DNA from: Bradyrhizobium sp. WSM1743
GTDB lineage: Bacteria > Pseudomonadota > Alphaproteobacteria > Rhizobiales > Xanthobacteraceae
DNA length: 64,000 bases
Reading direction: 5' to 3'
NCBI RefSeq assembly: GCF_000473065.1
Contig: NZ_AXAZ01000009.1
Location: 1-64,000 of the forward strand
The stretch's first letter is position 1, and the number at the start of each line of letters is the position of its first letter. Below the pieces are notes generated by a model, which saw only the letters and a program-made list of their open reading frames with translations, searched no databases and was not told the origin of the DNA. Below, in pieces: positions 8,312 through 16,470 of the stretch. The position numbers were made by a program, and so were the translations under genes.

Positions 8312-9283
8312 TCACTGGGTCGCTTTGAACTGGATTGCCTTCGCAAGATCGGCAAGGCGTCGGCGGTATTGGTCCAGCAAGGCAGAGAACTCGGACGCGG
8401 TACCTGGACGAGCAGCCTGCCCAACGGCGGCCAGTCTTTCACGAATGCCGGGATCGCTTGCGACGGCGCGGACATCGGATGCAATCCGGTCACGCAAGGT
8501 CTCGGGCATTCCGCGTTTGCCGTAGAATCCCACCACGCCCTCCATTCGAAGTTCGGGAAATCCGGCTTCTGCTACGGTCGGCACATCAGGAACAAGCGGC
8601 GCCCGGACGTCGCTCGCAACTGCAAGGAGCCGCGCTTTGCCTGACTGCACCTGCGGCATGATCACGCCCAGTGCGTGCGCGAACACATCTATGCGGCCCT
8701 CTCCAAGATCGTGGAGAGCGGGGGCAAGGTCGCGATAGGAAACAACAGCGAGATCCAGTTTCAAATTCTTGAAGAACCCTCCGACAACGAAGGGCGGAAG
8801 ACCGGGCGCGCCCGCCCAGTTCAGCTTGCCTGGTTGAGCCCGAGCCGTTTCGACCAAATCGGCGAGCGAGCGGATCGAGCTCTTCTCGCTGGCCGCAATT
8901 GCCAGGACGACGTCTGAAGTTGGAGATATCGGGACCAGTTCACGCACCGGATCATAGGGCAATTTCTCGAGCGTAATCGGATGGACAGTGTATACGGCCG
9001 AGATTCCATAAAGCAGGGCATGATCGTCGTCGGCGTTGAGAAAGGCAGAGACCCCGATCACGCCATCGGCTCCCGGCCGATTTTCCACGATGACGGGCTG
9101 TCTCCAGCGTTGGGAAAGTCGCTCCGCAAAAAGCCGCGCGCTGAAATCGGCGGCACTCCCGGCCGGCACGGGCAGAATCAAGCGGACGGTCCGATGCGGC
9201 CAGTCAGCGGCAACGACAGCAGAGCTCCAGGATAAGGCGACGGCCAGAAGGACGCCGATGACAGCGGCAGAGCGACCGGACAT
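8312..9283 (-). CDS. Bug/TctC-family tripartite tricarboxylate receptor
   Basis: This 323-residue periplasmic binding protein has a signal peptide (VIGVLLAVALSWSSAVVAAD). The Bug-family signatures follow: WPHRTVRLILPVPAGSAADF at the mature N-terminus, VIVENRPGADG, and VPDVPTVAEAGFP. The family binds carboxylates and other small solutes, often without dedicated TctA/TctB membrane subunits nearby, and none is seen here. AGGAGGGTG upstream supports ATG 9283. It is the first gene of a pair with the O-methyltransferase, suggesting that its ligand and the methyltransferase substrate may be linked. Confidence 0.85.
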   Translation of the reverse strand: MSGRSAAVIGVLLAVALSWSSAVVAADWPHRTVRLILPVPAGSAADFSARLFAERLSQRWRQPVIVENRPGADGVIGVSAFLNADDDHALLYGISAVYTVHPITLEKLPYDPVRELVPISPTSDVVLAIAASEKSSIRSLADLVETARAQPGKLNWAGAPGLPPFVVGGFFKNLKLDLAVVSYRDLAPALHDLGEGRIDVFAHALGVIMPQVQSGKARLLAVASDVRAPLVPDVPTVAEAGFPELRMEGVVGFYGKRGMPETLRDRIASDVRAVASDPGIRERLAAVGQAARPGTASEFSALLDQYRRRLADLAKAIQFKATQ

Positions 9284-9448
9284 GCGGATAGCACCCTCCT
9301 TCGGAGACCTGTGTTCTGCGATCTGAATCCTCGCGCGCAGACCGTATCAGGGCGTTCCCGTACTCGCTTAACCTTCGTCTTACCATTTCCTCACTGATGG
9401 CTTATCTTTGGCATCAGCACCGTCGCACATCACTCAGGTCGTTGCAGC

Positions 9449-11026
9449 TTGCGCTATTTCTTCGATGAATTTGTATTTGACTCTGAACGGCGCGAACTGC
9501 GTCGTGGGACGGACATGATACCCGTTGCGCCACGGGTATTCGATCTGCTCGACTATTTGATCCGCAACAGGGAGCGCGTCCTCAGCAAGGAGGAGATTAT
9601 CAAGGCGGTCTGGAACGGACGTGTCGTATCCGACGCAGCGCTGACCACTCGGCTGAATGCGGCTCGGAATGCCATCGGCGATTCCGGCGATGTGCAGCGC
9701 CTCATCAAGACACTGCCGCGCAAGGGCTACCGCTTCGTCGGACGCGTGCGGGAGGAACAGGGCAGCGCAGACCCAATCATCGCCGATCGACCGAAAGAAC
9801 CGCCTCGACCGGTTCTCAGCTTGCCGGACAAGCCTTCAATCGCGGTTCTCCCCTTCACCAACCTGAGCGCCGATCCGGAACAGGATTATTTTGCCGACGG
9901 GATGGTCGACGACATCATAACGGCGCTATCCCACTTCAAGGCGTTGCTGGTCACTGCCCGGAATTCCAGCTTCACCTACAAGGGGCGCGCGGTGGATGTG
10001 AAGCAGGTCGGGCGTGAGCTCGGGGTACGCTACGTTCTGGAAGGAAGCGTCCGCAAAGCATCGAACCGCATACGGATCACCGCACAACTTCTCGATACCG
10101 CAACCGGGAGCCATCTTTGGGCCAACCGAATCGATGGCGGGATAGGGGACGTATTTGACCTGCAGGATCGGGTGACCGAGAGCGTCGTCGCCGCCATTGC
10201 ACCGGCCGTGGAAAAAGCCGAGATCGAGCACGCCAAGCGTAAGCCGACCGAGAATCTGGACGCTTATGCCTTCTATTTGCGCGGCATGGCCAAGCTGTAC
10301 CAGTTTGCCAGCCAGCAAGCGAATGAAGAAGCGCTACGCCTGTTCTATCGTGCAATCGAGCTTGATCCAGACCTCGCATGTGCCTACGGGCGCGCCGCAT
10401 CCTGCTTCGCCCGCCTCAAGGCTGATGGTTGGATTGCGGTTACTCCGAACGAAATAGCCGAGGTTGCGCGGCTCACTCGGAAAGCGACCGAGCTGGGCCG
10501 AGACGATGCGATTGCGCTCGCCGCGAGCGGATGGGCCTTGGCGTTTGTCGTTCACGATCTCGGCGCAGCCGCCGACTTGATGGAGAGGGCGCTTGTGCTG
10601 AATTCCAATCTGGCGGAGGCGTGGCGTTTCGGCGGATGGGTGAAATGTTGGCTCGGGGAGCCCGAAGCTGCGATCGAACGCTTCGCGCGTGCTATGCGCC
10701 TGGATCCTCTGGACCCACGGATGGGCGGAATGCGAAGCGGCGTTGCGCATGCATATTTCTTTGCCGGCCGCTACGAAGACGCGGCCGGCTGGGCTGCAAT
10801 GGCATTGCAGGACCATCCAAGCTTCCAACCAGCGCTGCGCATCGCTGCCGCAAGCCATGCGATGGCCGGACAGATGGACCAGGCCAGGCATTCATTGGCT
10901 GAGCTGCGAGCGCTCAATCCCACGCTGGTCCTGTCCAATTTGAAGGACCGGTTGGGGCCCTATCAGAAGACGGAGGATATTCGCCGATACGAGGAGGGGT
11001 TGCGCCAAGCTGGACTGCCGGAGTGA
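9449..11026 (+). CDS. Winged-helix / TolB-like / TPR transcriptional regulator (paralogue)
   Basis: The 525-residue protein has the same order of domains, and even the same length, as the gene at 2797-4374. A winged helix comes first (about 1-100, DAALTTRLNAARNAIGD and LPRKGYRFVGRV). A TolB/FlgO-like domain follows at about 130-265 (IAVLPFTNLSADPEQDYF, YVLEGSVRKASNRIRI), then TPR repeats (RLFYRAIELDPDLACAYG, AMRLDPLDP). It starts with TTG at 9449, as its paralogue does. The DNA-binding part is nearly superimposable on the paralogue, while the TPR part has diverged, suggesting similar DNA targets but different signals. The adjacent divergent gene is the receptor at 9283. Confidence 0.75.
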   Translation: MRYFFDEFVFDSERRELRRGTDMIPVAPRVFDLLDYLIRNRERVLSKEEIIKAVWNGRVVSDAALTTRLNAARNAIGDSGDVQRLIKTLPRKGYRFVGRVREEQGSADPIIADRPKEPPRPVLSLPDKPSIAVLPFTNLSADPEQDYFADGMVDDIITALSHFKALLVTARNSSFTYKGRAVDVKQVGRELGVRYVLEGSVRKASNRIRITAQLLDTATGSHLWANRIDGGIGDVFDLQDRVTESVVAAIAPAVEKAEIEHAKRKPTENLDAYAFYLRGMAKLYQFASQQANEEALRLFYRAIELDPDLACAYGRAASCFARLKADGWIAVTPNEIAEVARLTRKATELGRDDAIALAASGWALAFVVHDLGAAADLMERALVLNSNLAEAWRFGGWVKCWLGEPEAAIERFARAMRLDPLDPRMGGMRSGVAHAYFFAGRYEDAAGWAAMALQDHPSFQPALRIAAASHAMAGQMDQARHSLAELRALNPTLVLSNLKDRLGPYQKTEDIRRYEEGLRQAGLPE

Positions 11027-11131
11027 GAATCGAGGCTCAGATGACATGGATCCGTACCTCGCCGGGCTTCCCCTCGCGCCCCGCATGCCCTATGACGCTG
11101 CAACGCAAAAACTCCCCCCAAAAAAGAACTC

Positions 11132-12754
11132 ATGATCCGTCTCGACAACGTCAGCAAGCAGGCTGGCCACCAGATCCTGTTCATTGAAGCTTCCGCGGCC
11201 CTCAACAAGGGCGAGAAGATCGGCCTCGTCGGCCCGAACGGCGCCGGCAAGACCACATTGTTCCGGATGATCGCCGGCGAGGAACTGCCCGACGAGGGGC
11301 AGGTCTCGACCGATCGCGGCATCACCATTGGCTATTTCAACCAGGACGTCGGCGAGATGTCTGGCCGCAGTGCCGTGGCCGAGGTGATGAATGGCGCGGG
11401 TCCCGTCAGCGAGGTTGCGGCCGAGCTGCGCGAGCTCGAGGCTGATATGGCCGATCCTGACAAGGCCGACCAGATGGACGAGATCATCGCGCGCTATGGC
11501 GAGGTGCAGCACCGGTTCGAGGAGCTCGACGGCTATGCGCTCGACGGCCGCGCGCGCGAGGCCTTGGCGGGCCTCGGCTTCAGCCAGGAGATGATGGACG
11601 GGGATGTCGGCAAACTCTCCGGCGGCTGGAAGATGCGCGTGGCGCTGGCGCGCATTCTCTTGATGCGTCCCGACGTCATGCTGCTGGACGAGCCGAGCAA
11701 CCATCTCGACCTCGAAAGCCTGATCTGGCTGGAAAAGTTCCTGCACGATTACGAAGGCACGCTGCTGATGACCTCGCACGACCGCGAGTTCATCAACCGC
11801 GTGATCTCCAAGGTGATCGAGATCGATTCCGGCTCGCTCACCACCTATACCGGCGATTACGAGTTCTACGAGCAGCAGCGGGCGCAGAACGAGAAGCAGC
11901 AGCAGGCGCAGTTCGAACGCCAGCAGGCCATGCTTGCGAAGGAGATCAAGTTCATCGAGCGCTTCAAGGCGCGCGCCTCGCATGCGGCGCAGGTGCAAAG
12001 CCGGGTCAAGAAGCTCGACAAGATCGAGCGGGTCGAGCCGCCGCGCCGCCGCCAGAGCGTTGTGTTCGACTTCCCGCCGGCGCCGCGCTCGGGCGAGGAC
12101 GTCGTGGCCTTGAAGAACGTCCACAAGGGCTATGGCAGCAAGCGCATCTATGACGGGCTCGATTTCATGATCCGTCGTCGGGAGCGCTGGTGCGTGATGG
12201 GCGTCAACGGCGCCGGCAAGTCGACGCTGCTCAAGCTCGTCGCCGGTGCGAGCGAGCCCGACGAGGGCACGGTGGCGCTCGGGGGCAGCGTCAAGATGGG
12301 CTATTTCGCCCAGCACGCGATGGATCTGCTCGACGGCGAGCGCAGCGTGTTCCAGTCGCTGGAGGACGCGTTTCCGACGGCGGGGCAAGGCTCATTGCGC
12401 GCGCTCGCCGGCTGCTTCGGCTTCTCCGGCGACGACGTCGAGAAGCGCTGCCGGGTGCTGTCGGGCGGCGAGAAGGCGCGCCTCGTGATGGCCAAGATGC
12501 TGTTCGACCCGCCGAACTTCCTGGTGCTGGACGAGCCGACCAACCATCTCGACCTCGCCACCAAGGAGATGCTGATCACCGCGCTGTCGGATTTCGAGGG
12601 CACCATGCTGTTCGTCTCGCACGACCGGCATTTTCTGGCGACGCTGTCGAACCGCGTGCTGGAGCTGACGCCCGAGGGCATCCACCAATATGGCGGCGGC
12701 TACACGGAATATGTCGCGCGCACCGGGCAGGAGGCGCCGGGATTGCGGTCGTAG
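11132..12754 (+). CDS. ABC-F family ATPase (YbiT/EttA-like)
   Basis: The 540-residue protein has two ABC ATPase domains and no membrane segment, as expected for ribosome-associated ABC-F translation factors. The first domain shows GPNGAGKTTLF, LSGGWKMRVALARILL and LLDEPSNHLDLESL. The second shows GVNGAGKSTLLK, LSGGEKARLVMAKMLF and VLDEPTNHLDLATK. The linker at about 245-315 is charged and helical (EQQRAQNEKQQQAQFERQQA), typical of the P-site tRNA interaction motif. It is a single gene with RAYT repeats directly downstream. Confidence 0.9.
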   Translation: MIRLDNVSKQAGHQILFIEASAALNKGEKIGLVGPNGAGKTTLFRMIAGEELPDEGQVSTDRGITIGYFNQDVGEMSGRSAVAEVMNGAGPVSEVAAELRELEADMADPDKADQMDEIIARYGEVQHRFEELDGYALDGRAREALAGLGFSQEMMDGDVGKLSGGWKMRVALARILLMRPDVMLLDEPSNHLDLESLIWLEKFLHDYEGTLLMTSHDREFINRVISKVIEIDSGSLTTYTGDYEFYEQQRAQNEKQQQAQFERQQAMLAKEIKFIERFKARASHAAQVQSRVKKLDKIERVEPPRRRQSVVFDFPPAPRSGEDVVALKNVHKGYGSKRIYDGLDFMIRRRERWCVMGVNGAGKSTLLKLVAGASEPDEGTVALGGSVKMGYFAQHAMDLLDGERSVFQSLEDAFPTAGQGSLRALAGCFGFSGDDVEKRCRVLSGGEKARLVMAKMLFDPPNFLVLDEPTNHLDLATKEMLITALSDFEGTMLFVSHDRHFLATLSNRVLELTPEGIHQYGGGYTEYVARTGQEAPGLRS

Positions 12755-12763
12755 TGGTGGGCG

Positions 12764-12920
12764 GTAGCCCGGATGGAGCGAAGCGTAATCTGGAGGTCGT
12801 GTGACGTCGGCGGTCGTGCCGTGCGGTCGGTCCGGCCCCGGATTACGCTGCGCTCCATCCGGGCTACGAGGGTTAGTTGATGGACCCGTAGCCCGGATGG
12901 AGCGTAAGCGTAATCCGGGG
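12764..12920. repeat. REP palindromes, three units, left of RAYT
   Basis: A forward unit gtagcccggatggagcg starts at 12764, an inverted unit ends in cgctccatccgggctac (12837-12867), and a second forward unit occupies 12888-12920, ending one base before the RAYT stop. The alternating orientation is like a BIME/REPIN. Copies of the same palindrome occur at 13468-13498, 20963-21050, 27041-27124 and 47990-48072. Confidence 0.85.
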
Positions 12921-12921
12921 A

Positions 12922-13455
12922 TCAGTCTCCGCGTTCACCGAAGTTGCCGTTTATCTCGCCGGGTCCTCCCCAATCGGGAGGCAGTACACCAGCGCGAACG
13001 CAGCGATGGAGCGAGGTGTAGGGCCATTCAATCGGCGACGCAACGAGCCCGTGCTTTACCGGATTGTAGTGGATGTAGTCGGCGCAGCGCTCGAAATCCG
13101 TGTCGTCGCGAATAGTGTGCTCCCAAAAACGCCGTTGCCACAAAGCGAATTCGCCACGGTCATTGCGGGAGATCGGGACACCGGAAGCGGCCAGCCGGTG
13201 AGTGAACAGGCTCTTGATCCGTCGCCATCTCCCGGAGAAATCAGCGTCATCATCCGGCAGCGTCATGATGAGGTGGAGGTGATCAGGCAAGATGACGATT
13301 GCATTGATCGTGAACGGTCGCTCGGCGCGCGTTACGCGGAATGCGCTGCGGAGCTTATCGACGTGATCCACCAGCGCGGATGACCTTCGATCGTCCAGCG
13401 TGACGGTGAAGAAGTACGTCCCGCCGGGTACGAAATTTCGCCGATAGCGAACCAT
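12922..13455 (-). CDS. REP-associated tyrosine transposase (RAYT, IS200-like)
   Basis: The 177-residue protein is a Y1 HUH-type nuclease of the RAYT group. It starts MVRYRRNFVPGGTYFFTVTL, carries the metal-binding HLH in ILPDHLHLIMTLPDD, and ends with the characteristic YIHYNPVKHGLV before WPYTSLHR. RAYTs are domesticated single-copy transposases that cut single-stranded REP palindromes and are thought to spread them. Here the gene is directly framed by such palindromes: three units on the left and one on the right. The frame is intact, so it may still drive the repeat population seen elsewhere in the window. Confidence 0.9.
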   Translation of the reverse strand: MVRYRRNFVPGGTYFFTVTLDDRRSSALVDHVDKLRSAFRVTRAERPFTINAIVILPDHLHLIMTLPDDDADFSGRWRRIKSLFTHRLAASGVPISRNDRGEFALWQRRFWEHTIRDDTDFERCADYIHYNPVKHGLVASPIEWPYTSLHRCVRAGVLPPDWGGPGEINGNFGERGD

Positions 13456-13467
13456 GCGAGGGACTTT

Positions 13468-13498
13468 CCCGGATTGCGCTACGCTTCATCCGGGCTAC
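13468..13498. repeat. REP palindrome right of RAYT
   Basis: A single unit, cccggattgcgctacgcttc then atccgggctac, lies 12 bases upstream of the RAYT start codon. It has the same arms as the units on the other side. Confidence 0.8.
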
Positions 13499-13533
13499 AA
13501 CCAGATCGAGAGATTTGCAATCAATTCGCTTGC

Positions 13534-13701
13534 GCGAGCCCGGACTGGGATCCGAAACAATCGGCGATCTCGCGGCGAAAGTTCTTTGCGTCAGTTGCGG
13601 ATACCGACACGCTGATCCTGCCGATCCATTTTCCGGCGCCGACAGTGGGATGGATCAAGCCGCTGGAGGGAGCGTTTGATTATAAGTTCAAGCGGGAATG
13701 A
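13534..13701 (+). pseudogene. C-terminal remnant of a metallo-beta-lactamase-fold hydrolase
   Basis: The frame reads SPDWDPKQSAISRRKFFASV, DTDTLILPIHFPAPTVGWIK, and a terminal FDYKFKRE before the stop. This matches the C-terminal end of MBL-fold hydrolases of this group, where LILPIHFP carries a metal-binding histidine. Everything upstream is missing, replaced by the REP palindrome ending at 13498. It is a dead fragment that marks a deletion or insertion linked to the RAYT/REP locus. Confidence 0.55.
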
Positions 13702-13722
13702 GGCGGCGAACCAGTCGCCGGG

Positions 13723-13862
13723 CTCATGTCCCGGACGCGGTGCGGCACGCAGTGACGCGCCGCTGAGCCGGGACCCACCTCTCGGACTGCGTGTGGAAAC
13801 ATGGGCCCCGGCTCTGCAGCGCATCGCTGAAGAGCGCTGCGCTGCGTTCGGGGCACGAGAGG
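13723..13862. repeat. Long imperfect inverted repeat
   Basis: The left arm (ctcatgtcccggacgcggtg, from 13723) is approximately complementary to the right arm (gctgcgttcggggcacgag, ending 13860). It fills the gap between the MBL remnant and the PsiF-like gene. No gene is seen in it. Confidence 0.5.
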
Positions 13863-13880
13863 TTTCTTGCAATGCGCGCC

Positions 13881-14129
13881 TTACGCGCTGGTCTCGCACT
13901 TCTTCATGAAGCTGTTCTTGGCGGCGCCGACGAGCGGCTTGCCGTCGGAGCCGACGGCCTTGGGTGCGCAGGCATCCGCCTTGCACTTCTTCAGGAACGA
14001 GGTCTTGGCGGCGCCGGCCAGCGGCTTGCCGTCCTTGCCGACGGCCTTGCTCTCGCAGGTCTCTTGCGCGAAGGCCGAGCCCGCTGCAAAAGCGGCAACG
14101 ATCGCTGCGAGGAAAATCCGCTTCATCAT
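13881..14129 (-). CDS. PsiF-repeat secreted protein
   Basis: The 82-residue protein has a signal peptide (MMKRIFLAAIVAAFAAGSAF, AQ) and two PsiF repeats. The first is CESKAVGKDGKPLAGAAKTS then FLKKCKADAC; the second is CAPKAVGSDGKPLVGAAKNS then FMKKCETSA. PsiF proteins are periplasmic, named for phosphate-starvation induction in E. coli, and their activity is unknown. GGGAG six bases upstream supports ATG 14129. Each repeat carries conserved cysteines suited to disulphides. Confidence 0.85.
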   Translation of the reverse strand: MMKRIFLAAIVAAFAAGSAFAQETCESKAVGKDGKPLAGAAKTSFLKKCKADACAPKAVGSDGKPLVGAAKNSFMKKCETSA

Positions 14130-14330
14130 GGGTGTCTCCCTAAACCAGAAATGGCGGGGCGGATTGGAGCCGGGAATCGTGGCGCAATCAAGCAAGATCG
14201 GCGCCGTCGTCCGTCCGCTTGCCAATTTTTCGAGCGCGATCGGCAAATGTCCCCGTCTGTTGCACCGCTCGCTGACCCGGCCGGACAATCCTGGTAGCTT
14301 CGGCTCGATCGAGATGAAGGGAGTATCGTG

Positions 14331-14795
14331 ATGGACGCCACGATCCCGAAGGGCGAACAATCCGCCGGGCGGCATTCTCACCTGGTTCAGCCGCAAAACA
14401 TGGACTGGCAGAAGACACGCTTTCCAGGGTGCGAGGCCAAGACGCTGCTGTTCGATCGGGGCAGCGGTCTAATGACCGCCCTGATGCGCTTTGCGCCGGG
14501 CTCGGTGCTGCCCGATCACGAGCATGTCGGCATCGAGCAGAGCTACGTCATTGAAGGCGCGCTCGTCGACAAGGAGGGCCCGGCCAAGGGCATTGCCTGC
14601 AAGGCCGGCGAATTCATCTGGCGCGAGGCGGGCAGCCGGCATGCCGCCTGGTGTCCGGACGGAGCCTTGATCCTGGCGATCTTCCAGGTGCCGAACAAGT
14701 TCTTCGAAGCCGATGGCCGCGTGGTCGACGCCTCGGGTCAGGATTGGGACGAAACCTGGGGGCACACCGACGCGCACCGGGCGCGGAGCAGCTAG
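14331..14795 (+). CDS. Cupin-domain protein (ChrR-type cupin)
   Basis: The 154-residue protein has a single beta-barrel cupin. FAPGSVLPDHEHVGIEQSYV gives the two histidines and glutamate of the first metal motif, and FIWREAGSRHAAWCPDGAL gives the second-motif histidine. It resembles the cupin of ChrR anti-sigma factors and 2,4'-dihydroxyacetophenone dioxygenases, but lacks the ChrR N-terminal zinc-binding domain and has no sigma factor next to it. A metal-binding small-molecule enzyme or sensor is likely. AAGGGAG at 14317-14323 supports ATG 14331. It is convergent with the esterase, 3 bases from its stop. Confidence 0.7.
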   Translation: MDATIPKGEQSAGRHSHLVQPQNMDWQKTRFPGCEAKTLLFDRGSGLMTALMRFAPGSVLPDHEHVGIEQSYVIEGALVDKEGPAKGIACKAGEFIWREAGSRHAAWCPDGALILAIFQVPNKFFEADGRVVDASGQDWDETWGHTDAHRARSS

Positions 14796-14798
14796 GGG

Positions 14799-15761
14799 CT
14801 ATACACCCCGCCCGAGCAACGCCTTGAAGTCGGCCCGCGCGCGCTGCGCTTCGGCGCGCGCGACGTCCGAGGCGTCGCCCATGCCGAAATAGCCATGGAT
14901 CAGGCCGGGGCCCTCATGGTGCTTGACCCGGACGCCGGCCGCCTCCAGCGCCCGCGCATAGGCGGCGCCCTCGTCGCGCAAGGGATCGAACCAGGCGGTG
15001 GTCACGATCGCCGGCGCAACGCCTGTTAGTGAGGCGGCCCGCAGCGGCGAGACGCGCCAGTCCGAAGCATGGCCGGGATCGGCGAGATAGTGGCCGCAGA
15101 ACCATTCCATCGTCGCGCGCGTGAGGAAGTAGCCCTCGGCATTCTCCGCGCGCGAGGGATAGCGCGCGTTTTCGCGCGCGTCGGCGTAAGCGCCGAGCAC
15201 GTCGGTGACGGGATAGACCAGCAATTGCGCCGCGAGCTTGATGCCGGCATCGCGGCAGGCGATCGCGGCGGTCGCTGCGAGATTGCCGCCGGCGCTGTCG
15301 CCGGCGACACCCACGCGCTTTGCATCGCCGCCAAATTCCGCGACGCGGTCGAGGATGTCGCGCACCGCGCCGAAGGCGTCCTCGAAGGCGCCGGGAAAGC
15401 GCGTCTCGGGCGGGCGACGATAGTCGACGGAGACGACGACCGCGCCGGTCTCGATCGCGAGGTTGCGCGCCTGCCGGTCGTGGGTTTCGAGATCGCCCGC
15501 AACCCAGCCGCCGCCATGGAAGAACACCACCGTCGGTGCCGGCGTGGGACCGGCGCGGTAGACGCGTGCGTCGAGCGGGCCGGCGCCGCCTTGCACCTTG
15601 ATATCCTGCACGCTGTCGACAGGCGGGGGCGGGATGGCGGCGCGCGAGGCAGCCAGTGCGCGCAAGGAATCGCGGGCGCTCTGTGGCGTCATGACCGCGG
15701 GATCGCGCATCGGCATGAGCGGAATGATCTGGGCGATGACGGGATCGAGCGGTGCGGCCAT
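14799..15761 (-). CDS. Alpha/beta-hydrolase, HSL-type esterase/lipase
   Basis: The 320-residue protein belongs to the hormone-sensitive-lipase group (alpha/beta-hydrolase-3). FFHGGGWVAGD forms the oxyanion hole, GVAGDSAGGNLAA holds the nucleophilic serine, TTAWFDPLRDEG the aspartate, and GLIHGYFGM the histidine. These enzymes hydrolyse esters of short or medium acids in the cytoplasm; there is no signal peptide. No operon partner lies on this strand. Confidence 0.9.
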   Translation of the reverse strand: MAAPLDPVIAQIIPLMPMRDPAVMTPQSARDSLRALAASRAAIPPPPVDSVQDIKVQGGAGPLDARVYRAGPTPAPTVVFFHGGGWVAGDLETHDRQARNLAIETGAVVVSVDYRRPPETRFPGAFEDAFGAVRDILDRVAEFGGDAKRVGVAGDSAGGNLAATAAIACRDAGIKLAAQLLVYPVTDVLGAYADARENARYPSRAENAEGYFLTRATMEWFCGHYLADPGHASDWRVSPLRAASLTGVAPAIVTTAWFDPLRDEGAAYARALEAAGVRVKHHEGPGLIHGYFGMGDASDVARAEAQRARADFKALLGRGV

Positions 15762-15882
15762 GGGGTTTCCTCACAGGGTTCTTGGTCTTGCTTGGCCGTT
15801 AGCATAGGTTTTGCGCGCCGCATCGGCAACCGGCGTCGCATCGCGATGCAGGCGGATGAACGGGCGGGGAGGTTCAAGAGGT

Positions 15883-16107
15883 GGCATCGTGCTCGCGGCG
15901 TGGGACCGCGGTCTCGGCTCTGTCAGCAACGGGTAGGGCATCGTGCGCTCCGACATCGTGCGCGAGGTCGCCAAGATTCCGGAGGACGAGGTCATCATGA
16001 CCTGCGTCGCGATGGGCTATCCCGACGACAGCTTTGCCGCGAACGCGATTCGCTCGGACCGCGAGCACAACGACGAGTTCGTGCGTTACGTGGGTTTTGC
16101 CGATTAG
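15883..16107 (+). pseudogene. Nitroreductase C-terminal remnant with an amber codon
   Basis: The frame from 15883 reads GIVLAAWDRGLGSVSNG, then TAG at 15934-15936, then GIVRSDIVREVAKIPEDEVI, MTCVAMGYPDDSFAANAI and a final EFVRYVGFAD before the stop at 16105. This matches the C-terminal half of NfnB-like nitroreductases, where a glutamine is usual at the amber position (CAG to TAG). The FMN-binding N-terminal half is absent. It is a decayed gene with no expected product. Confidence 0.65.
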
Positions 16108-16239
16108 CACGTGGAAGAGGAGATTATTCTCTGGCGGAAATTTTTGGTGCGGTGTCGCGAGCGGCCTCTTGCAATCTCGAAGATGCGGGAGGAACAATAT
16201 GCGGACTGAGAGGTTTGTTGCTGGCGCGAGGGAATTAAC

Positions 16240-16443
16240 ATGCGGCGGCTGGCTAGCCTGGTTCGGCGGTTCTTCGGTCCGCGACTGCGGCACAAGATCG
16301 ATGATGATCCAAGTCTTCCTTTCACCTCTGACGAGTTCGGCCGGCTGATTCGCAGCGGCCGGCACGAGGACATGAAGCTGCTGGCCGAGGGGCTGGCCTG
16401 CCGGTCGATCCCGCGCCGCGCCAGCTATCGTGCGACGCATTAG
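16240..16443 (+). CDS. Small hypothetical protein
   Basis: The 67-residue basic protein (MRRLASLVRRFFGPRLRHKI) is preceded by GAGGG seven bases upstream. It has a charged middle (DDDPSLPFTSDEFGRLIRSG) and no recognised domain, signal or membrane helix. It is convergent with the HD-GYP gene. It may be real, judging by the ribosome-binding site and codon usage, but could be chance. Confidence 0.4.
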   Translation: MRRLASLVRRFFGPRLRHKIDDDPSLPFTSDEFGRLIRSGRHEDMKLLAEGLACRSIPRRASYRATH

Positions 16444-16470
16444 GCCGCGTTCGAGACCGGTCTGCCGCGC

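Noticed and set aside
11090..12388. Long open frame on the minus strand opposite the ABC-F gene
   Set aside because: Its product is a composition-driven mirror of the ABC-F gene (long runs of L, A, R, H and D) with no domain. The plus strand has full ABC motifs.
12764..13498. CRISPR-like repeat array
   Set aside because: The units alternate in orientation, vary in spacing and surround a RAYT gene. They are REP palindromes, not direct repeats with equal spacers.
15069..16238. 389-codon frame opposite the esterase
   Set aside because: It is antisense to a complete alpha/beta hydrolase and runs on into the nitroreductase remnant in the wrong frame.
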